Positions 40,409 through 50,093 of a DNA stretch of 64,000 nt are shown here, in pieces. Within the stretch, counting starts at the first letter, position 1; every line of letters starts with the position of its first letter. Origin of the DNA: JAVVHH01 sp965199665 (lineage in GTDB: Bacteria; Pseudomonadota; Alphaproteobacteria; Acetobacterales; Acetobacteraceae). The DNA lies in the NCBI GenBank assembly GCA_965199665.1, contig OZ241208.1, forward strand, positions 3,720,001 to 3,784,000, given 5' to 3'. Below the pieces are notes generated by a model. It made no database searches. It was not told where the DNA came from and was given only the letters and a program-made list of their open reading frames with translations. Made by a program: the position numbers and the translations under genes.

Positions 40409-43192
40409 ATGAAAGCCGATGATCGGCAGTCGGGTAGTCAACGGGTGAACGCCAACCTTTCTCCGCGCCCGTCTCCTCCACGCGCGTCGCGCCAACCCCG
40501 AGCGCCGGGTACGTCGGCGATCTCCCTGCTCCTGGGCCGCTGGAGTGGCGGATGCGCGCGGCACCGCGCGGTCACGCTGGCGGTGGCCGCGCTGCTGGCG
40601 GCGGCGTGCCTGTGGCTCGCCGGGACCCGGCTGGGCGTGACCACCGATACCGGCACGTTATTTTCTGCCGCCCTGCCCTGGCGGCAGCGCGCCGCCGTGC
40701 TCGAGCGCGCCTTTCCCCGCCAGCAGGACTTGCTGGTCGCCGTGGTGAGCGGCGCCACGCCGGAGGAGGCGGAGGAGACCGCCGACGCGATCGCCGCCGC
40801 CATCGAGCCGGACAAGGCGCACTTCAAGTCGGTCGACCGTCCCGACAACTCGCCCTACCTGGTGCGCAACGGCCTGTTGTTCCTGGACGTGCCGACGCTG
40901 ACCAAGCTGCTGGACGCCACCATCGACGCGCAGCCCTTCCTGGGCCAGCTCGCCGCCGATCCGAGCCTGCGCGGACTCATGAGTGCGCTGGGGCTGATCG
41001 CGCAGGGGGTGGAGGCCGGGCAGACCGAGCTGGGCGCGTTCACACCGGCGCTGGCCGGGTTCCACGCCGCGCTGTCGCAGGCGGCGGCGGGGCGGCCGGA
41101 GCCGCTATCGTGGCAGAAGCTGCTGGCCGGGTCGGTGGCGGACCTGGCGGGCAAGTATCGCTTCGTGCTGATCCGCCCCGTGCTCGACTACGGCGCGCTG
41201 GAGCCCGGCCTCGCCGCCTCCAACCGCGTGCGCGCCGTGGCGGCGTCGCTGCCGAACGTGCAGGCGGGCCGCGCCGGCGTGCGGCTGACCGGGCAGGTCG
41301 CGCTGGACGACGAGGAGTTCGGAACCGTGGCCAATGGCGCGGTGGAAGGGCTGTTGATCAGCTTCGCCGTGGTCGGCGTGCTCCTGTTCCTGGCGGTGCG
41401 GACCTGGCGCATCGCGGTGCCGATCCTGCTGACGCTCCTGCTGGGCCTGCTGGCCACCACCGGCTTCGCCGCCCTCGCGGTCGGTACGCTGAACCTGGTC
41501 TCGGTCGCCTTCGCCGTGCTGTTCACCGGCATCGCGGTCGATTTCACCATCCAGTTCGCCGTGCGCTTCCGCGAGACGCGGATGTTCTACCCGCCCATGA
41601 ACGAGGCGCTGCAGCAGACGGCGCGCCGTGCCGGCGTGCAGATCCTGGTGGCGGCGCTGGCGAGCATGGCGGGCTTTCTGGCCTTCACGCCGGCGAGCTT
41701 CGTGGGTGTGGCACAGCTCGGGCTGATCGCGGGCGTCGGCATGCTGATCGCGTTCTGCTGCACCGTGACGTTCCTGCCGGCATTCCTGGCCACGTTCAAT
41801 CCGCGGGGCGGGGCAGTCGAGGCCGGGCTGTCCTGGCTGCGGCCGATGGACCCGTTGCTGCACCGGTGGCACCGCCCCGTCGTGCTCCTGTTCGCCGCCC
41901 TGGCCGTGCTGGGCGTCGCCGTGCTGCCGCGCCTCGAGTTCGACAGCGACCCGCTCCACACCAAGGATCCGAACTCCGAAGCGGTGCGCACGCTCAACGA
42001 TCTGCTCGACGACCCCGTGACCAACCCCTACACGGCCGACGTGCTCGCCCCGTCGCTGGACGCGGCGCGCGCGCTGGCGGCCCGGCTGGCCGCGCTGCCG
42101 ACGGCCGACACCGTGTTGTGGCTCGGCAGCTTCGTGCCGGAGGACCAGTCCGCCAAGCTGCCGCTGCTGGAAGACGCCGCGACCGTGCTGCGGACCACGC
42201 TGGCCGCCGTGCCGCCGCCGGGCCGGCCGGATGCCGACGCCCTGCGCCAATCGGTGCGCAAGACCGCCGCCGCACTCGGCGCCGCGGAGCCCAAGCTCGC
42301 CGCCGACAGCCCGGTGCGGCCGATCATCGCCGACCTGCGCCAACTGGCCGACGCGCCCGACCCGGTGCTGCTCGCGACCGATCGGGCACTGACCCGCTTC
42401 CTGCCGCTGCAGCTCGACCGGCTGCGTGCCGCGCTGGAGGCCACCCCGGTGACGGAGGCCGACGTGCCGCCCTCCATCCGGCGCGAATGGGTGCTGCCGG
42501 ATGGCCGCGCCAAGGTGGAGGTTTCGCCCAAGATCGCGGTGGCGCGCAGCCCGGACGGCTTGGAGCAGTTCGTGGCCGAGGTGGAGGGCGTGGCGCCGGA
42601 TGCAGCGGGCTCGGCGATCGTGATCACCGGCAGCGCCGCGTCCATCGTCAACGCGTTCCGCACCGCCGCCCTGCTGGCCATGGCCGCGATCGCGGTCCTG
42701 CTCGCCATCACGACGCGGCACCTGCTGGACATGAGCCTGGTGCTGGCGCCGCTGATCGTGTCGTCCCTGCTGACGGTGCTGGCGGCGGTGCTGCTGCGCA
42801 TGGAGCTCAACTTCGCCAACGTCATCGCGCTGCCGCTGCTGCTCGGGGTCGGCGTGTCGTTCAACGTGTATTTCGTGATGAACTGGCGGGCGCGGCGGGC
42901 GGCGCCGCTCGGGTCGGCGACCGCGCGCGCCGTGCTGTTCTCGGCGCTGACCACGGCCACCGCCTTTGGCTCGCTGGCGTTGTCGCATCATCCCGGGACG
43001 GCGAGCATGGGGCGGCTGCTGCTGCTGAGCCTCCTGTGCACCTTGCTGACCACCATGGTGTTCCTGCCCGCCCTGCTGGACTGGCTCGGCAACCCGGCGC
43101 ATGCCCTCCGGTCCAAGCGGTATCGCGCCATGCGCGTGCGCAGCCGGCGGCAACGGGCGCTCGCCAAGCGGGCGGTCAAGGTGGGAGAATGA
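40409..43192 (+). CDS. hpnN: Hopanoid biosynthesis-associated RND transporter HpnN
   Basis: The 927-residue MMPL-type exporter has two repeats, each with one N-terminal helix, a large periplasmic loop and a block of five helices. SLLLGRWSGGCARHRAVTLAV starts the first helix, FSAALPWRQR and FPRQQDLLVAVV are characteristic early motifs, and VAFAVLFTGIAVDFTIQFAVRF and FANVIALPLLLGVGVSFNVYFVMNW are the two helix-4 regions. HpnN carries hopanoids to the outer membrane. The remaining hopanoid genes are not in this window, but its presence indicates a hopanoid producer. The HAD gene overlaps its stop by ATGA. Confidence 0.9.
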   Translation: MKADDRQSGSQRVNANLSPRPSPPRASRQPRAPGTSAISLLLGRWSGGCARHRAVTLAVAALLAAACLWLAGTRLGVTTDTGTLFSAALPWRQRAAVLERAFPRQQDLLVAVVSGATPEEAEETADAIAAAIEPDKAHFKSVDRPDNSPYLVRNGLLFLDVPTLTKLLDATIDAQPFLGQLAADPSLRGLMSALGLIAQGVEAGQTELGAFTPALAGFHAALSQAAAGRPEPLSWQKLLAGSVADLAGKYRFVLIRPVLDYGALEPGLAASNRVRAVAASLPNVQAGRAGVRLTGQVALDDEEFGTVANGAVEGLLISFAVVGVLLFLAVRTWRIAVPILLTLLLGLLATTGFAALAVGTLNLVSVAFAVLFTGIAVDFTIQFAVRFRETRMFYPPMNEALQQTARRAGVQILVAALASMAGFLAFTPASFVGVAQLGLIAGVGMLIAFCCTVTFLPAFLATFNPRGGAVEAGLSWLRPMDPLLHRWHRPVVLLFAALAVLGVAVLPRLEFDSDPLHTKDPNSEAVRTLNDLLDDPVTNPYTADVLAPSLDAARALAARLAALPTADTVLWLGSFVPEDQSAKLPLLEDAATVLRTTLAAVPPPGRPDADALRQSVRKTAAALGAAEPKLAADSPVRPIIADLRQLADAPDPVLLATDRALTRFLPLQLDRLRAALEATPVTEADVPPSIRREWVLPDGRAKVEVSPKIAVARSPDGLEQFVAEVEGVAPDAAGSAIVITGSAASIVNAFRTAALLAMAAIAVLLAITTRHLLDMSLVLAPLIVSSLLTVLAAVLLRMELNFANVIALPLLLGVGVSFNVYFVMNWRARRAAPLGSATARAVLFSALTTATAFGSLALSHHPGTASMGRLLLLSLLCTLLTTMVFLPALLDWLGNPAHALRSKRYRAMRVRSRRQRALAKRAVKVGE

Positions 43193-43911
43193 CGATGGCG
43201 CCGTTCGACGATGTGGCCGCCCTGGTGTTCGACGTGTTCGGCACCGTGGTGGATTGGCGTGGCGGGGTGGCGCGCGAGGCCGCGCCGTTCCTGGCGCGCC
43301 ACGCGCCGGGGGTGGACCCGTTCGCCTTCGCCGATGCCTGGCGCCAGCAATACCAGCCGGCGATGGAGGCCGTCCGCTCCGGCCAGCGCCCGTTCACCCG
43401 GCTGGACGTGCTGCACCGCGAGAACCTGGACGCAGTGCTGCCCCGCTTCGGCATCGCCGGCGCCTCGTCCGCCGAGCTGGACGAGCTCAACCTGGCCTGG
43501 CACCGGCTCGACCCCTGGCCGGACTCGGTCGCCGGGCTGACCCGGCTCAAGCAGCGCTTCATCGTCGCGCCGCTCTCCAACGGCAACATCCGGCTCATGC
43601 TGGACATGGCCAAGCGCGCCGGCCTGCCGTGGGACGCGATCCTGGGCGCCGAGGTGGCGCGGGCCTACAAGCCGCAGCCGGAGGCGTATCTCCGGACGGC
43701 CGAGGTGCTGGCGATCGCGCCGTCGCAGCTCTGCCTGGTGGCGGCGCATAACGGCGACCTGGCGGCGGCCCGCGCCGCCGGGCTGCGCACCGCCTTTGTG
43801 CCGCGCCCCACCGAGCACGGGCCGAACCAGACCACGGATCTGGCGCCCGCGCAGGATTGGGACGTGGTCGCGACCGACTTCGCCGACCTGGCCGGCCAGT
43901 TGGCCGTGTAG
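43189..43911 (+). CDS. Haloacid dehalogenase type II / HAD hydrolase
   Basis: The 240-residue HAD protein has the nucleophile Asp in LVFDVFGTVVDWR, the second motif as PLSNGN, the third-motif lysine in ARAYKPQPEAYLRTAE and the last motif region in VAAHNGDLAAARAAGL. The FGTVVDW sequence places it with L-2-haloacid dehalogenases, though many such proteins have other phosphatase or hydrolase roles. It starts at ATG 43189, overlapping the hpnN stop, so it is translated with the hopanoid transporter, a partnership whose meaning is unclear. Confidence 0.85.
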   Translation: MTMAPFDDVAALVFDVFGTVVDWRGGVAREAAPFLARHAPGVDPFAFADAWRQQYQPAMEAVRSGQRPFTRLDVLHRENLDAVLPRFGIAGASSAELDELNLAWHRLDPWPDSVAGLTRLKQRFIVAPLSNGNIRLMLDMAKRAGLPWDAILGAEVARAYKPQPEAYLRTAEVLAIAPSQLCLVAAHNGDLAAARAAGLRTAFVPRPTEHGPNQTTDLAPAQDWDVVATDFADLAGQLAV

Positions 43912-43915
43912 AGCC

Positions 43916-43941
43916 CTTCCCGAGCCAATCGGCGCGGGAAG
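43916..43941. terminator. Hairpin between convergent HAD and ABC binding-protein genes
   Basis: CTTCCCG at 43916-43922 pairs with CGGGAAG at 43935-43941, with a 12-base loop, between two converging stop codons. It may act as a bidirectional transcript end. The T-rich sequence after it (GTCGGTATTACTGCTTTAG) is mixed, so termination is only likely. Confidence 0.35.
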
Positions 43942-43969
43942 TGGTGGTCGGTATTACTGCTTTAGCGGA

Positions 43970-45241
43970 TCAGCCCAGCCGCGGCGTCAGCTCGGCCAAC
44001 GCCCCGTCGGATGGCAGGACCATGCGGAGGCGGCTGCCCTGCCATTGCGACACGACCGGCAGCGCCAGCGTGTTCTGCCCCTTGTCGTCGAACCGGATCC
44101 CCCAGCCATTGGCGGTCCGGTTGAGCCCGGCTTCCGCCACGGAGACGGCCAGCCGCACCTTGTCCTTGTCGAAGCTGCCGGCGCGGCCGAGGCAGTCCAG
44201 GAAGGCGGCGGCACCGACGTAGTTGGCCAGGCTGTGCCCGCTGCGGGGCTGCGCGCCGTACTTGCGCTGGTAGGCGGTCTGCACTGCCATCAGCCCCGGC
44301 GCGGAGGCCGGATTGGTGCCGTAGGGCGGGAAGCCGACGTTCAGCGTTCCTTCGAAGGCCGGGCCGACCGTGGCGGCCGTGTCGGTCATGGCGTAGCCGC
44401 CGCCGCAGCCGACCACCATGCGCGGCGCCCACTGCGCGGCCTTCATCTGCCGGTAGAACTGCGCGGTGTCGTTCTGGTAGCCGGTATGCAGCACCACGGT
44501 GACATCTGCGCCGCGCAGCCGCTGCACGGCGCTGTTCAGGTCGGGGGCGGCGGCATTATAGGCGAGCTTGTCGGTGACGGTGAGCTGCCGTTCCTTGCAG
44601 CGGGCGAGCTGCAAGGCGCCCACGGTGCTGCCGTAGATTCCGTCCTCGTGCAGGATCGCCACCCGTAGGTTCGCGCGCTGCGGCGGTTTGTCGAGGTTCC
44701 AGGCCGGGGCCAGCCGCTCGCCAATCGTGTCCACGCTGAGCGCGGCCATCATGGTGGCGCTGGAGCAGGAGCGGAACAGCAGCCGGAAGCCGCGCTCCAG
44801 CACCGGGTCGCAAATGGCACCGAGCTCGAAATACGGCACTCCCGCCAGCTCGGTGACCGCGCTGGCGCCGAGCGTGAGCGTGCTGGAGAAGCTGCCGAAC
44901 ATCGCGCCGACCTTCTCCGCCTCCAGCAGGCGCTTGGCCTCCGCGGTGGCGGCCGCGGTGTCGACCGCGTCGCCCTTGATCAGTTTGAGCGGCCGGCTCC
45001 ACAGCCCGCCGGCCGCGTTGCGCTCGTCCACGGCGAGCTCGAGGCCGCGGAAGCTCTCATCCCCGAACGGCGCCAGCATGCCGGAGAACGGGTAGAGCGC
45101 GCCCAGCGGGATCGGCTCGGCCTCTCCCCAGGCCCGGCGCGCCATCGCGGGAACGGCGAGCGCCCCCCCGAGAACGGCGCGGCGAGCAAGCGGCATCGGT
45201 GCTCCGATCAGTTTTTTGAGACCATCCGCCATGGGGGTCAC
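43970..45241 (-). CDS. ABC transporter substrate-binding protein (amide/urea or branched-chain amino acid type)
   Basis: The protein of up to 423 residues has a possible Tat-like signal (ARRAVLGGALAVPAMARRAWG) after an N-terminal extension; starts at ATG 45241, 45232 or 45196 are all possible. The mature part IPLGALYPFSGMLAPFGDESFRGLELAVDERNAAGG is typical of type I binding proteins of the urea/amide (FmdD/AmiC) group. No permease or ATPase is adjacent, so it is the second orphan binding protein in the window. It is divergent from the quinone oxidoreductase gene. Confidence 0.85.
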   Translation of the reverse strand: MTPMADGLKKLIGAPMPLARRAVLGGALAVPAMARRAWGEAEPIPLGALYPFSGMLAPFGDESFRGLELAVDERNAAGGLWSRPLKLIKGDAVDTAAATAEAKRLLEAEKVGAMFGSFSSTLTLGASAVTELAGVPYFELGAICDPVLERGFRLLFRSCSSATMMAALSVDTIGERLAPAWNLDKPPQRANLRVAILHEDGIYGSTVGALQLARCKERQLTVTDKLAYNAAAPDLNSAVQRLRGADVTVVLHTGYQNDTAQFYRQMKAAQWAPRMVVGCGGGYAMTDTAATVGPAFEGTLNVGFPPYGTNPASAPGLMAVQTAYQRKYGAQPRSGHSLANYVGAAAFLDCLGRAGSFDKDKVRLAVSVAEAGLNRTANGWGIRFDDKGQNTLALPVVSQWQGSRLRMVLPSDGALAELTPRLG

Positions 45242-45315
45242 CCGCGCAAGCGCGAAGGGTTTCCCGCCCGGGAGGTAATGTCTAGCGTCCGCGCTCTGAA
45301 CGCCGGAGTCGTGCC

Positions 45316-46314
45316 ATGGGTTTACCGACGGAAATGCGCCACATCGCCCACGAGTCAGGCGGGCCGGAGACCATGCGGCTGGCGACCGGGCCGGTGCCGG
45401 CGGCCGGGGCGGGCGAAGTGTTGATCCGGGTGGAAGCCGCCGGCGTCAACCGGCCGGACGTGCAGCAGCGCAAGGGCGCCTACCCGCCGCCGCCCGGCGC
45501 CAGCCCCCTGCTCGGGCTCGAGATCGCCGGCGAGGTGGTGGCGCTCGGCGAGGGCGTCGAGGGGTTCGCGGTCGGCGACAAGGTCTGCGCCCTGGCCAAT
45601 GGCGGCGGCTACGCGGAATACTGCACCGCCCCGGTCGGCCAATGCCTGCCCTGGCCCCAAGGCTACGACGCCGTGCGCGCCGCCGCCCTGCCGGAAACCT
45701 ACTTCACCGTCTGGGCCAACCTGTTCGACATCGGCCGCCTCCAGCCCGGCGAGCGCGCCCTGGTCCATGGCGGCACCAGCGGCATCGGCGTCACCGCCAT
45801 CCAGCTCGCGCACGAATTCGGCAGCCGCATCTACGCCACCGCCGGGTCGCGCGAGAAATGCGACGCCTGCGTGAAGTTCGGCGCCGACGCCGCGATCAAT
45901 TACAAGGAGACCGACTTTGCCGCCGCCATCAAGGAGTTCACCGGCGGCGAGGGTGTGGACGTCGTGCTGGACATGGTCGGCGGCTCCTACGCGGCGCAGA
46001 ACCTGCGCTGCTTGCGGATGGATGGCCGGCTGGTGCTGATCGCCTTTCTCGGCGGCGCCAAGGCGGAAGGGCTGGACCTCACCGCCATCATGGTCCGCCG
46101 CCTCACGGTGACCGGCAGCACCATGCGGCCGCGCACGGCGGCACAAAAGGCCGCCATCGCCGACCGGCTGCGGGAGAAGGTGTGGCCCGTGCTGGAGGCC
46201 GGCCGCTGCGGCCCGGTGATCCATGAGGTGTTCCCGCTGGACAAGGCGGCGGACGCGCACCGGTTGATGGAAAGCAGCACCCATATCGGCAAGATCATGC
46301 TGTCGGTCGCCTGA
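45316..46314 (+). CDS. NAD(P)H quinone oxidoreductase (PIG3/zeta-crystallin type)
   Basis: The 332-residue medium-chain dehydrogenase/reductase lacks the zinc ligands of alcohol dehydrogenases. The N-terminal EVLIRVEAAGVNRPDVQQRKGAYPPPPGASPLLGLEIAG is characteristic of the PIG3 (TP53I3) quinone-oxidoreductase group. The cofactor site is VHGGTSGIGVTAIQLAHEFG. It reduces quinones or alpha,beta-unsaturated carbonyls with NADPH. The start ATG 45316 has a weak ribosome-binding site. It stands alone. Confidence 0.88.
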   Translation: MGLPTEMRHIAHESGGPETMRLATGPVPAAGAGEVLIRVEAAGVNRPDVQQRKGAYPPPPGASPLLGLEIAGEVVALGEGVEGFAVGDKVCALANGGGYAEYCTAPVGQCLPWPQGYDAVRAAALPETYFTVWANLFDIGRLQPGERALVHGGTSGIGVTAIQLAHEFGSRIYATAGSREKCDACVKFGADAAINYKETDFAAAIKEFTGGEGVDVVLDMVGGSYAAQNLRCLRMDGRLVLIAFLGGAKAEGLDLTAIMVRRLTVTGSTMRPRTAAQKAAIADRLREKVWPVLEAGRCGPVIHEVFPLDKAADAHRLMESSTHIGKIMLSVA

Positions 46315-46575
46315 GGCGTCGCGGGCCCGGCCGTGCCGTCGGGCCCACCGCGACACGGGCCGTTGCAAACTATTCGCCGACCGACCACTTGACGGTCCCG
46401 TACCAATGCTGGAGGTTTTGCTTGGTCGCGGTGCATCGGCTCGATTCCGATGACTGCCGACGGCAAAAATACGCGGGCCACCGAAACGCGATGCCCGATC
46501 GGCCCCTATCACGTCCCTTCGCAAGCAGCGCGTGGCCGCCTGGCCAGACGGACCAACACCATCCGAAATGAGACA

Positions 46576-47181
46576 ATGAGCAGACCCATCAACAATCCCG
46601 ACAACTCGCCCTCTTCCGACGCCATCGATGAAGACCGGGTCCGCCGGGCTCTCGGCCTCAAGAGCAGCAGTAATACTCCGACCCACCAGCAACGGCCCGA
46701 GCAGGCCCGGCAGCGGCATCGTTTCGCGACCGACGGCTCCGTCCCGGTGGTGATGCTGAACCGCACCGATAGCGAGACCACCAGCCTCAAGGACCGCTTG
46801 GCCTCTGCCGAGCGTTCGCTGGAGATCGAGCGCAACAACCACGCCAATACCCGCCGCCAACTGGCGGAAACCAAGCAGGCGTTGCAAGCCGCGCAGACCC
46901 ATGGCGGCCACAAGGACCTGTCGCACGGCGAAGCCCTGCGCACCGCCAACGATGCCCGCGACGCCGCGGAAGCGCAGGTCGCCGCGCTGCGCGCCGAAAT
47001 CGAGCAGCTGAAATCGGCATCCGCCGCCGCCGCCAGCGCTGCCTCCAGTGCTGCCGCTCCGCTCGCCCGGCAGCGCCGCACGATCAAGGCCGTCGAGCCC
47101 ATCGTCCGGCAGCGGCGTGACAAGGACGAGCCGCAGCCCGTCCGCTGGTGGACCCCGACCTACCGCGCCAAGGCGCGCTGA
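46576..47181 (+). CDS. Hypothetical coiled-coil protein
   Basis: The 201-residue protein is low in hydrophobic residues at the N-terminus (PINNPDNSPSSDAIDEDRVRRALGL), then has a central coiled coil (ETTSLKDRLASAERSLEIERNN, then AETKQALQAAQT and EAQVAALRAEIEQLKSA), and ends with basic and Trp residues (QPVRWWTPTYRAKAR). I recall similar unnamed proteins in acetic acid bacteria. Function is unknown. I choose ATG 46576; an in-frame ATG at 46450 would add 42 unlikely residues. The 46315-46575 spacer ahead of it has no recognisable gene. Confidence 0.6.
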   Translation: MSRPINNPDNSPSSDAIDEDRVRRALGLKSSSNTPTHQQRPEQARQRHRFATDGSVPVVMLNRTDSETTSLKDRLASAERSLEIERNNHANTRRQLAETKQALQAAQTHGGHKDLSHGEALRTANDARDAAEAQVAALRAEIEQLKSASAAAASAASSAAAPLARQRRTIKAVEPIVRQRRDKDEPQPVRWWTPTYRAKAR

Positions 47182-47186
47182 CCCGC

Positions 47187-47208
47187 CGCCGGCCTCCACG
47201 GGCCGGCG
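47187..47208. terminator. Hairpin between convergent coiled-coil gene and uvrA
   Basis: CGCCGGCC and GGCCGGCG pair as a perfect 8-bp stem with a 6-base loop, five bases after the coiled-coil gene stop and just before the uvrA stop on the other strand. No T-tract is present on either side. Confidence 0.4.
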
Positions 47209-47212
47209 CGGA

Positions 47213-50056
47213 TCACCCGGCTTGTTTCAGGCCGGTTTGCGGCAGGAGCGGGCGGAGGAACCGGCCGGTGTGGCTCGCCGCGGTCGCAGCGATGGTTTCC
47301 GGCGTGCCTTCCGCCACCATGGTCCCGCCGCCCTCGCCGCCTTCCGGCCCGAGGTCCAGCACCCAGTCGGCCGTCTTGATGACCTCGAGATTGTGCTCGA
47401 TCACCACCACCGTGTTGCCCTGCTCGACCAGCGCGTGCAGCACGTCGAGCAGCTTGCGCACGTCCTCGAAATGCAGCCCGGTGGTCGGCTCGTCCAGAAT
47501 GTAGAGCGTCCGCCCGGTGGCCCGCCGGGCCAGCTCCTTGGACAGCTTGATGCGCTGCGCCTCCCCGCCCGACAGCGTGGTCGCCTGCTGCCCCAGCGTG
47601 ATGTAGCCGAGCCCCACGCGCTGGAGGATGCTGAGCCGGTCGCCGATCCGCGTCACGACGGAGAAGAACGGCACGGCCTCGTCGACCGTCATTGCCAGTA
47701 CATCGGCAATCGACTTGCCGCGGAACTTGATCTCTAGTGTCTCGCGATTGTAGCGCGCGCCCTTGCACGTGTCGCAGGTCACGAACACGTCCGGCAGGAA
47801 GTGCATCTCGATCTTGAGCAGCCCGTCGCCCTGGCAGGCCTCGCAGCGGCCACCCTTGACGTTGAAGGAGAAGCGGCCGGATTTGTAGCCGCGCGCCCGG
47901 CTTTCCGGCAGCTCGGCGAACCAGTCGCGGATGGGGGCGAACAGGTCGGTGTAGGTCGCCGGGTTGGACCGCGGCGTGCGCCCGATCGGGGACTGGTCGA
48001 TGTCGATGATCTTGTCGAGCAGGTCGAGCCCTTCGATCCGCTCGTGCTTCGCCGGCACCTGGCCGGAGCCCATCAGTCGCCGGCTCGCCGCCTTGAACAG
48101 CGTGTCGATCACCAGCGTCGACTTGCCGCCGCCCGACACGCCCGTCACGCAGGTGAAGGTCCCGAGCGGCACGGAGGCCGTCACGTCGCGGAGGTTGTTG
48201 CCGGTGGCGCCGACGACGCGCAGCACGCGCTTCTTGTCGATCTTGCGCCGCTTCGGCACCGGGATGAACTCGCGCCCCGACAGGAACGCGCCGGTGACGC
48301 TGTTGGGGTCGGCCGCCACCTCGTCCGGCGTACCGTGCGCGATCACGTTGCCGCCGCGCACACCGGCGCCGGGCCCCATGTCGATCAGGTAGTCGGCCGC
48401 GCGGATCGCGTCCTCGTCGTGCTCGACCACGAGCACCGTGTTGCCCAGCGCCTTGAGCCGCCGCAGCGTGCCGAGCAGCCGCTCGTTGTCGCGCTGGTGC
48501 AGCCCGATCGACGGCTCGTCCAGCACGTAGAGCACGCCCGTCAGCCCGGAGCCGATCTGGCTGGCCAGCCGGATGCGCTGGCTTTCCCCGCCCGACAGCG
48601 TGGTGCTGCCGCGCGACAGGGTGAGATAGTCGAGCCCCACATCGACCAGGAACTGCAGCCGCTCCACGATCTCGCGCAGGATGCGCCGGGCGATGGCGGC
48701 GCGCTGCGGTGTCAGCGTCGCTTCCGCGGCGCCGAACCAGTCCAGCGCTCGGCGGATCGACAGATCGCCCGCGGCCGCGATGTCGTTCCCCGCGATCTTG
48801 ACCGCCAGCGCCTGCGGCTTGAGCCGCGCCCCGCCGCATACGGCGCAGGGCTTCTCGCCCTGGTAGCGCGCCATCTCCTCGCGCACCCAGGCGCTGTCGG
48901 TCTCGGCGAAGCGGCGCTGCAGGTTGCTCAGCACGCCCTCGAACGCCTTGGTGACCCCGTAGGCGCGCACCCCGTCCTTGTAGGAGAATTCGATCGGCTC
49001 CGCGCTGCCGTGCAGCACCGTGTGCCGCACCGGCTCCGGCAGCTCCTCCCATGGCGTGCGCGTGCTGACTTTGTAGTGCCGCGCGATGCTCTGCAGGGTC
49101 TGGTCGTAATACGGCGATTGCGAGCCGGTCCACGGTGCGATCGCGCCGCCGGCCAGCGGCAGCCGCTCGTCCGGCACCACGAGCTCCGGGTCGAAGAAGG
49201 TCTCCACGCCGAGCCCGTCGCAGGCCGGGCAGGCGCCGTGCGGCGAGTTGAAGGAGAACAAGCGCGGCTCGATCTCCTCGATGGTGAAGCCGCTCACCGG
49301 GCAGGCGAAGCGCGAGGAGAACACGGTCCGCTCGCCGCCATCCGCGGCTTCGGCGTAGACCACGCCGTCGGCCAGCCCCAGCGCCGTCTCGAAGCTGTCG
49401 GCCAGCCGGGTCTCGACGCCGGGTCGCACCACCACGCGGTCCACCACCGCCTCGATGTCGTGCTTGGTCTTACGGTTCAGCGCCGGCACCTCGCCGATCT
49501 CGTGCAGCGTGCCGTCCACCTTGACGCGGGTGAAGCCGCGGCGCTGCAGCTCGCCCAGCTCCTTGCGGTACTCGCCCTTGCGGTCGCGCACCACGGGCGC
49601 CAGCAGCAGCAGCCGCGTGCCCTCCGGCATCGCCATCACCCGGTCCACCATCTGACTGACCGTCTGCGCCTCGATCGGCAACCCGGTGGCCGGCGAATAC
49701 GGCACCCCCGCCCGCGCCCAGAGCAGGCGCATGTAGTCGTGGATCTCCGTCACCGTGCCGACGGTGGAGCGCGGGTTGCGGCTGGTGGTCTTCTGCTCGA
49801 TCGAGATCGCGGGCGACAGCCCTTCGATGCTGTCGACGTCCGGCTTGCCCATCAGCTCGAGGAACTGCCGCGCATAGGCCGACAGCGACTCCACGTAGCG
49901 CCGCTGCCCTTCCGCATAGATCGTGTCGAACGCCAAGCTCGACTTCCCCGAGCCGGACAGCCCGGTGATGACGGTGAGCTGGTCCCGCGGGATCGTCACG
50001 TCCACGTTCTTGAGATTGTGCTCGCGTGCCCCGCGGACGCGAATGGAACCCGACAT
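47213..50056 (-). CDS. uvrA: Excinuclease ABC subunit A
   Basis: The 947-residue ABC-type ATPase recognises DNA damage in nucleotide-excision repair. The first Walker A is GLSGSGKSSLAFDT, the second GVSGGGKSTLVIDT; zinc motifs CPVSG, CPACDGLG and CEACQGDG are present; the ABC signatures LSGGESQRIRLA and LSGGEAQRIKLS are both complete. The start ATG 50056 lies 22 bp from an SOS box. The gene is divergent from ssb, as commonly seen. Confidence 0.97.
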   Translation of the reverse strand: MSGSIRVRGAREHNLKNVDVTIPRDQLTVITGLSGSGKSSLAFDTIYAEGQRRYVESLSAYARQFLELMGKPDVDSIEGLSPAISIEQKTTSRNPRSTVGTVTEIHDYMRLLWARAGVPYSPATGLPIEAQTVSQMVDRVMAMPEGTRLLLLAPVVRDRKGEYRKELGELQRRGFTRVKVDGTLHEIGEVPALNRKTKHDIEAVVDRVVVRPGVETRLADSFETALGLADGVVYAEAADGGERTVFSSRFACPVSGFTIEEIEPRLFSFNSPHGACPACDGLGVETFFDPELVVPDERLPLAGGAIAPWTGSQSPYYDQTLQSIARHYKVSTRTPWEELPEPVRHTVLHGSAEPIEFSYKDGVRAYGVTKAFEGVLSNLQRRFAETDSAWVREEMARYQGEKPCAVCGGARLKPQALAVKIAGNDIAAAGDLSIRRALDWFGAAEATLTPQRAAIARRILREIVERLQFLVDVGLDYLTLSRGSTTLSGGESQRIRLASQIGSGLTGVLYVLDEPSIGLHQRDNERLLGTLRRLKALGNTVLVVEHDEDAIRAADYLIDMGPGAGVRGGNVIAHGTPDEVAADPNSVTGAFLSGREFIPVPKRRKIDKKRVLRVVGATGNNLRDVTASVPLGTFTCVTGVSGGGKSTLVIDTLFKAASRRLMGSGQVPAKHERIEGLDLLDKIIDIDQSPIGRTPRSNPATYTDLFAPIRDWFAELPESRARGYKSGRFSFNVKGGRCEACQGDGLLKIEMHFLPDVFVTCDTCKGARYNRETLEIKFRGKSIADVLAMTVDEAVPFFSVVTRIGDRLSILQRVGLGYITLGQQATTLSGGEAQRIKLSKELARRATGRTLYILDEPTTGLHFEDVRKLLDVLHALVEQGNTVVVIEHNLEVIKTADWVLDLGPEGGEGGGTMVAEGTPETIAATAASHTGRFLRPLLPQTGLKQAG

Positions 50057-50078
50057 ATGCTGCCCCGCGGCCGTTTTT

Positions 50079-50093
50079 GTTCGCTAATCGTTC
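50079..50093. promoter_or_regulatory. SOS (LexA) box of the alphaproteobacterial type
   Basis: GTTCGCTAATCGTTC at 50079-50093 matches GTTC-N7-GTTC, the direct-repeat LexA operator known in alphaproteobacteria. It sits 22 bp upstream of the uvrA start in the 156-bp region shared with divergent ssb. It should make uvrA, and possibly ssb, DNA-damage inducible. Confidence 0.8.
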
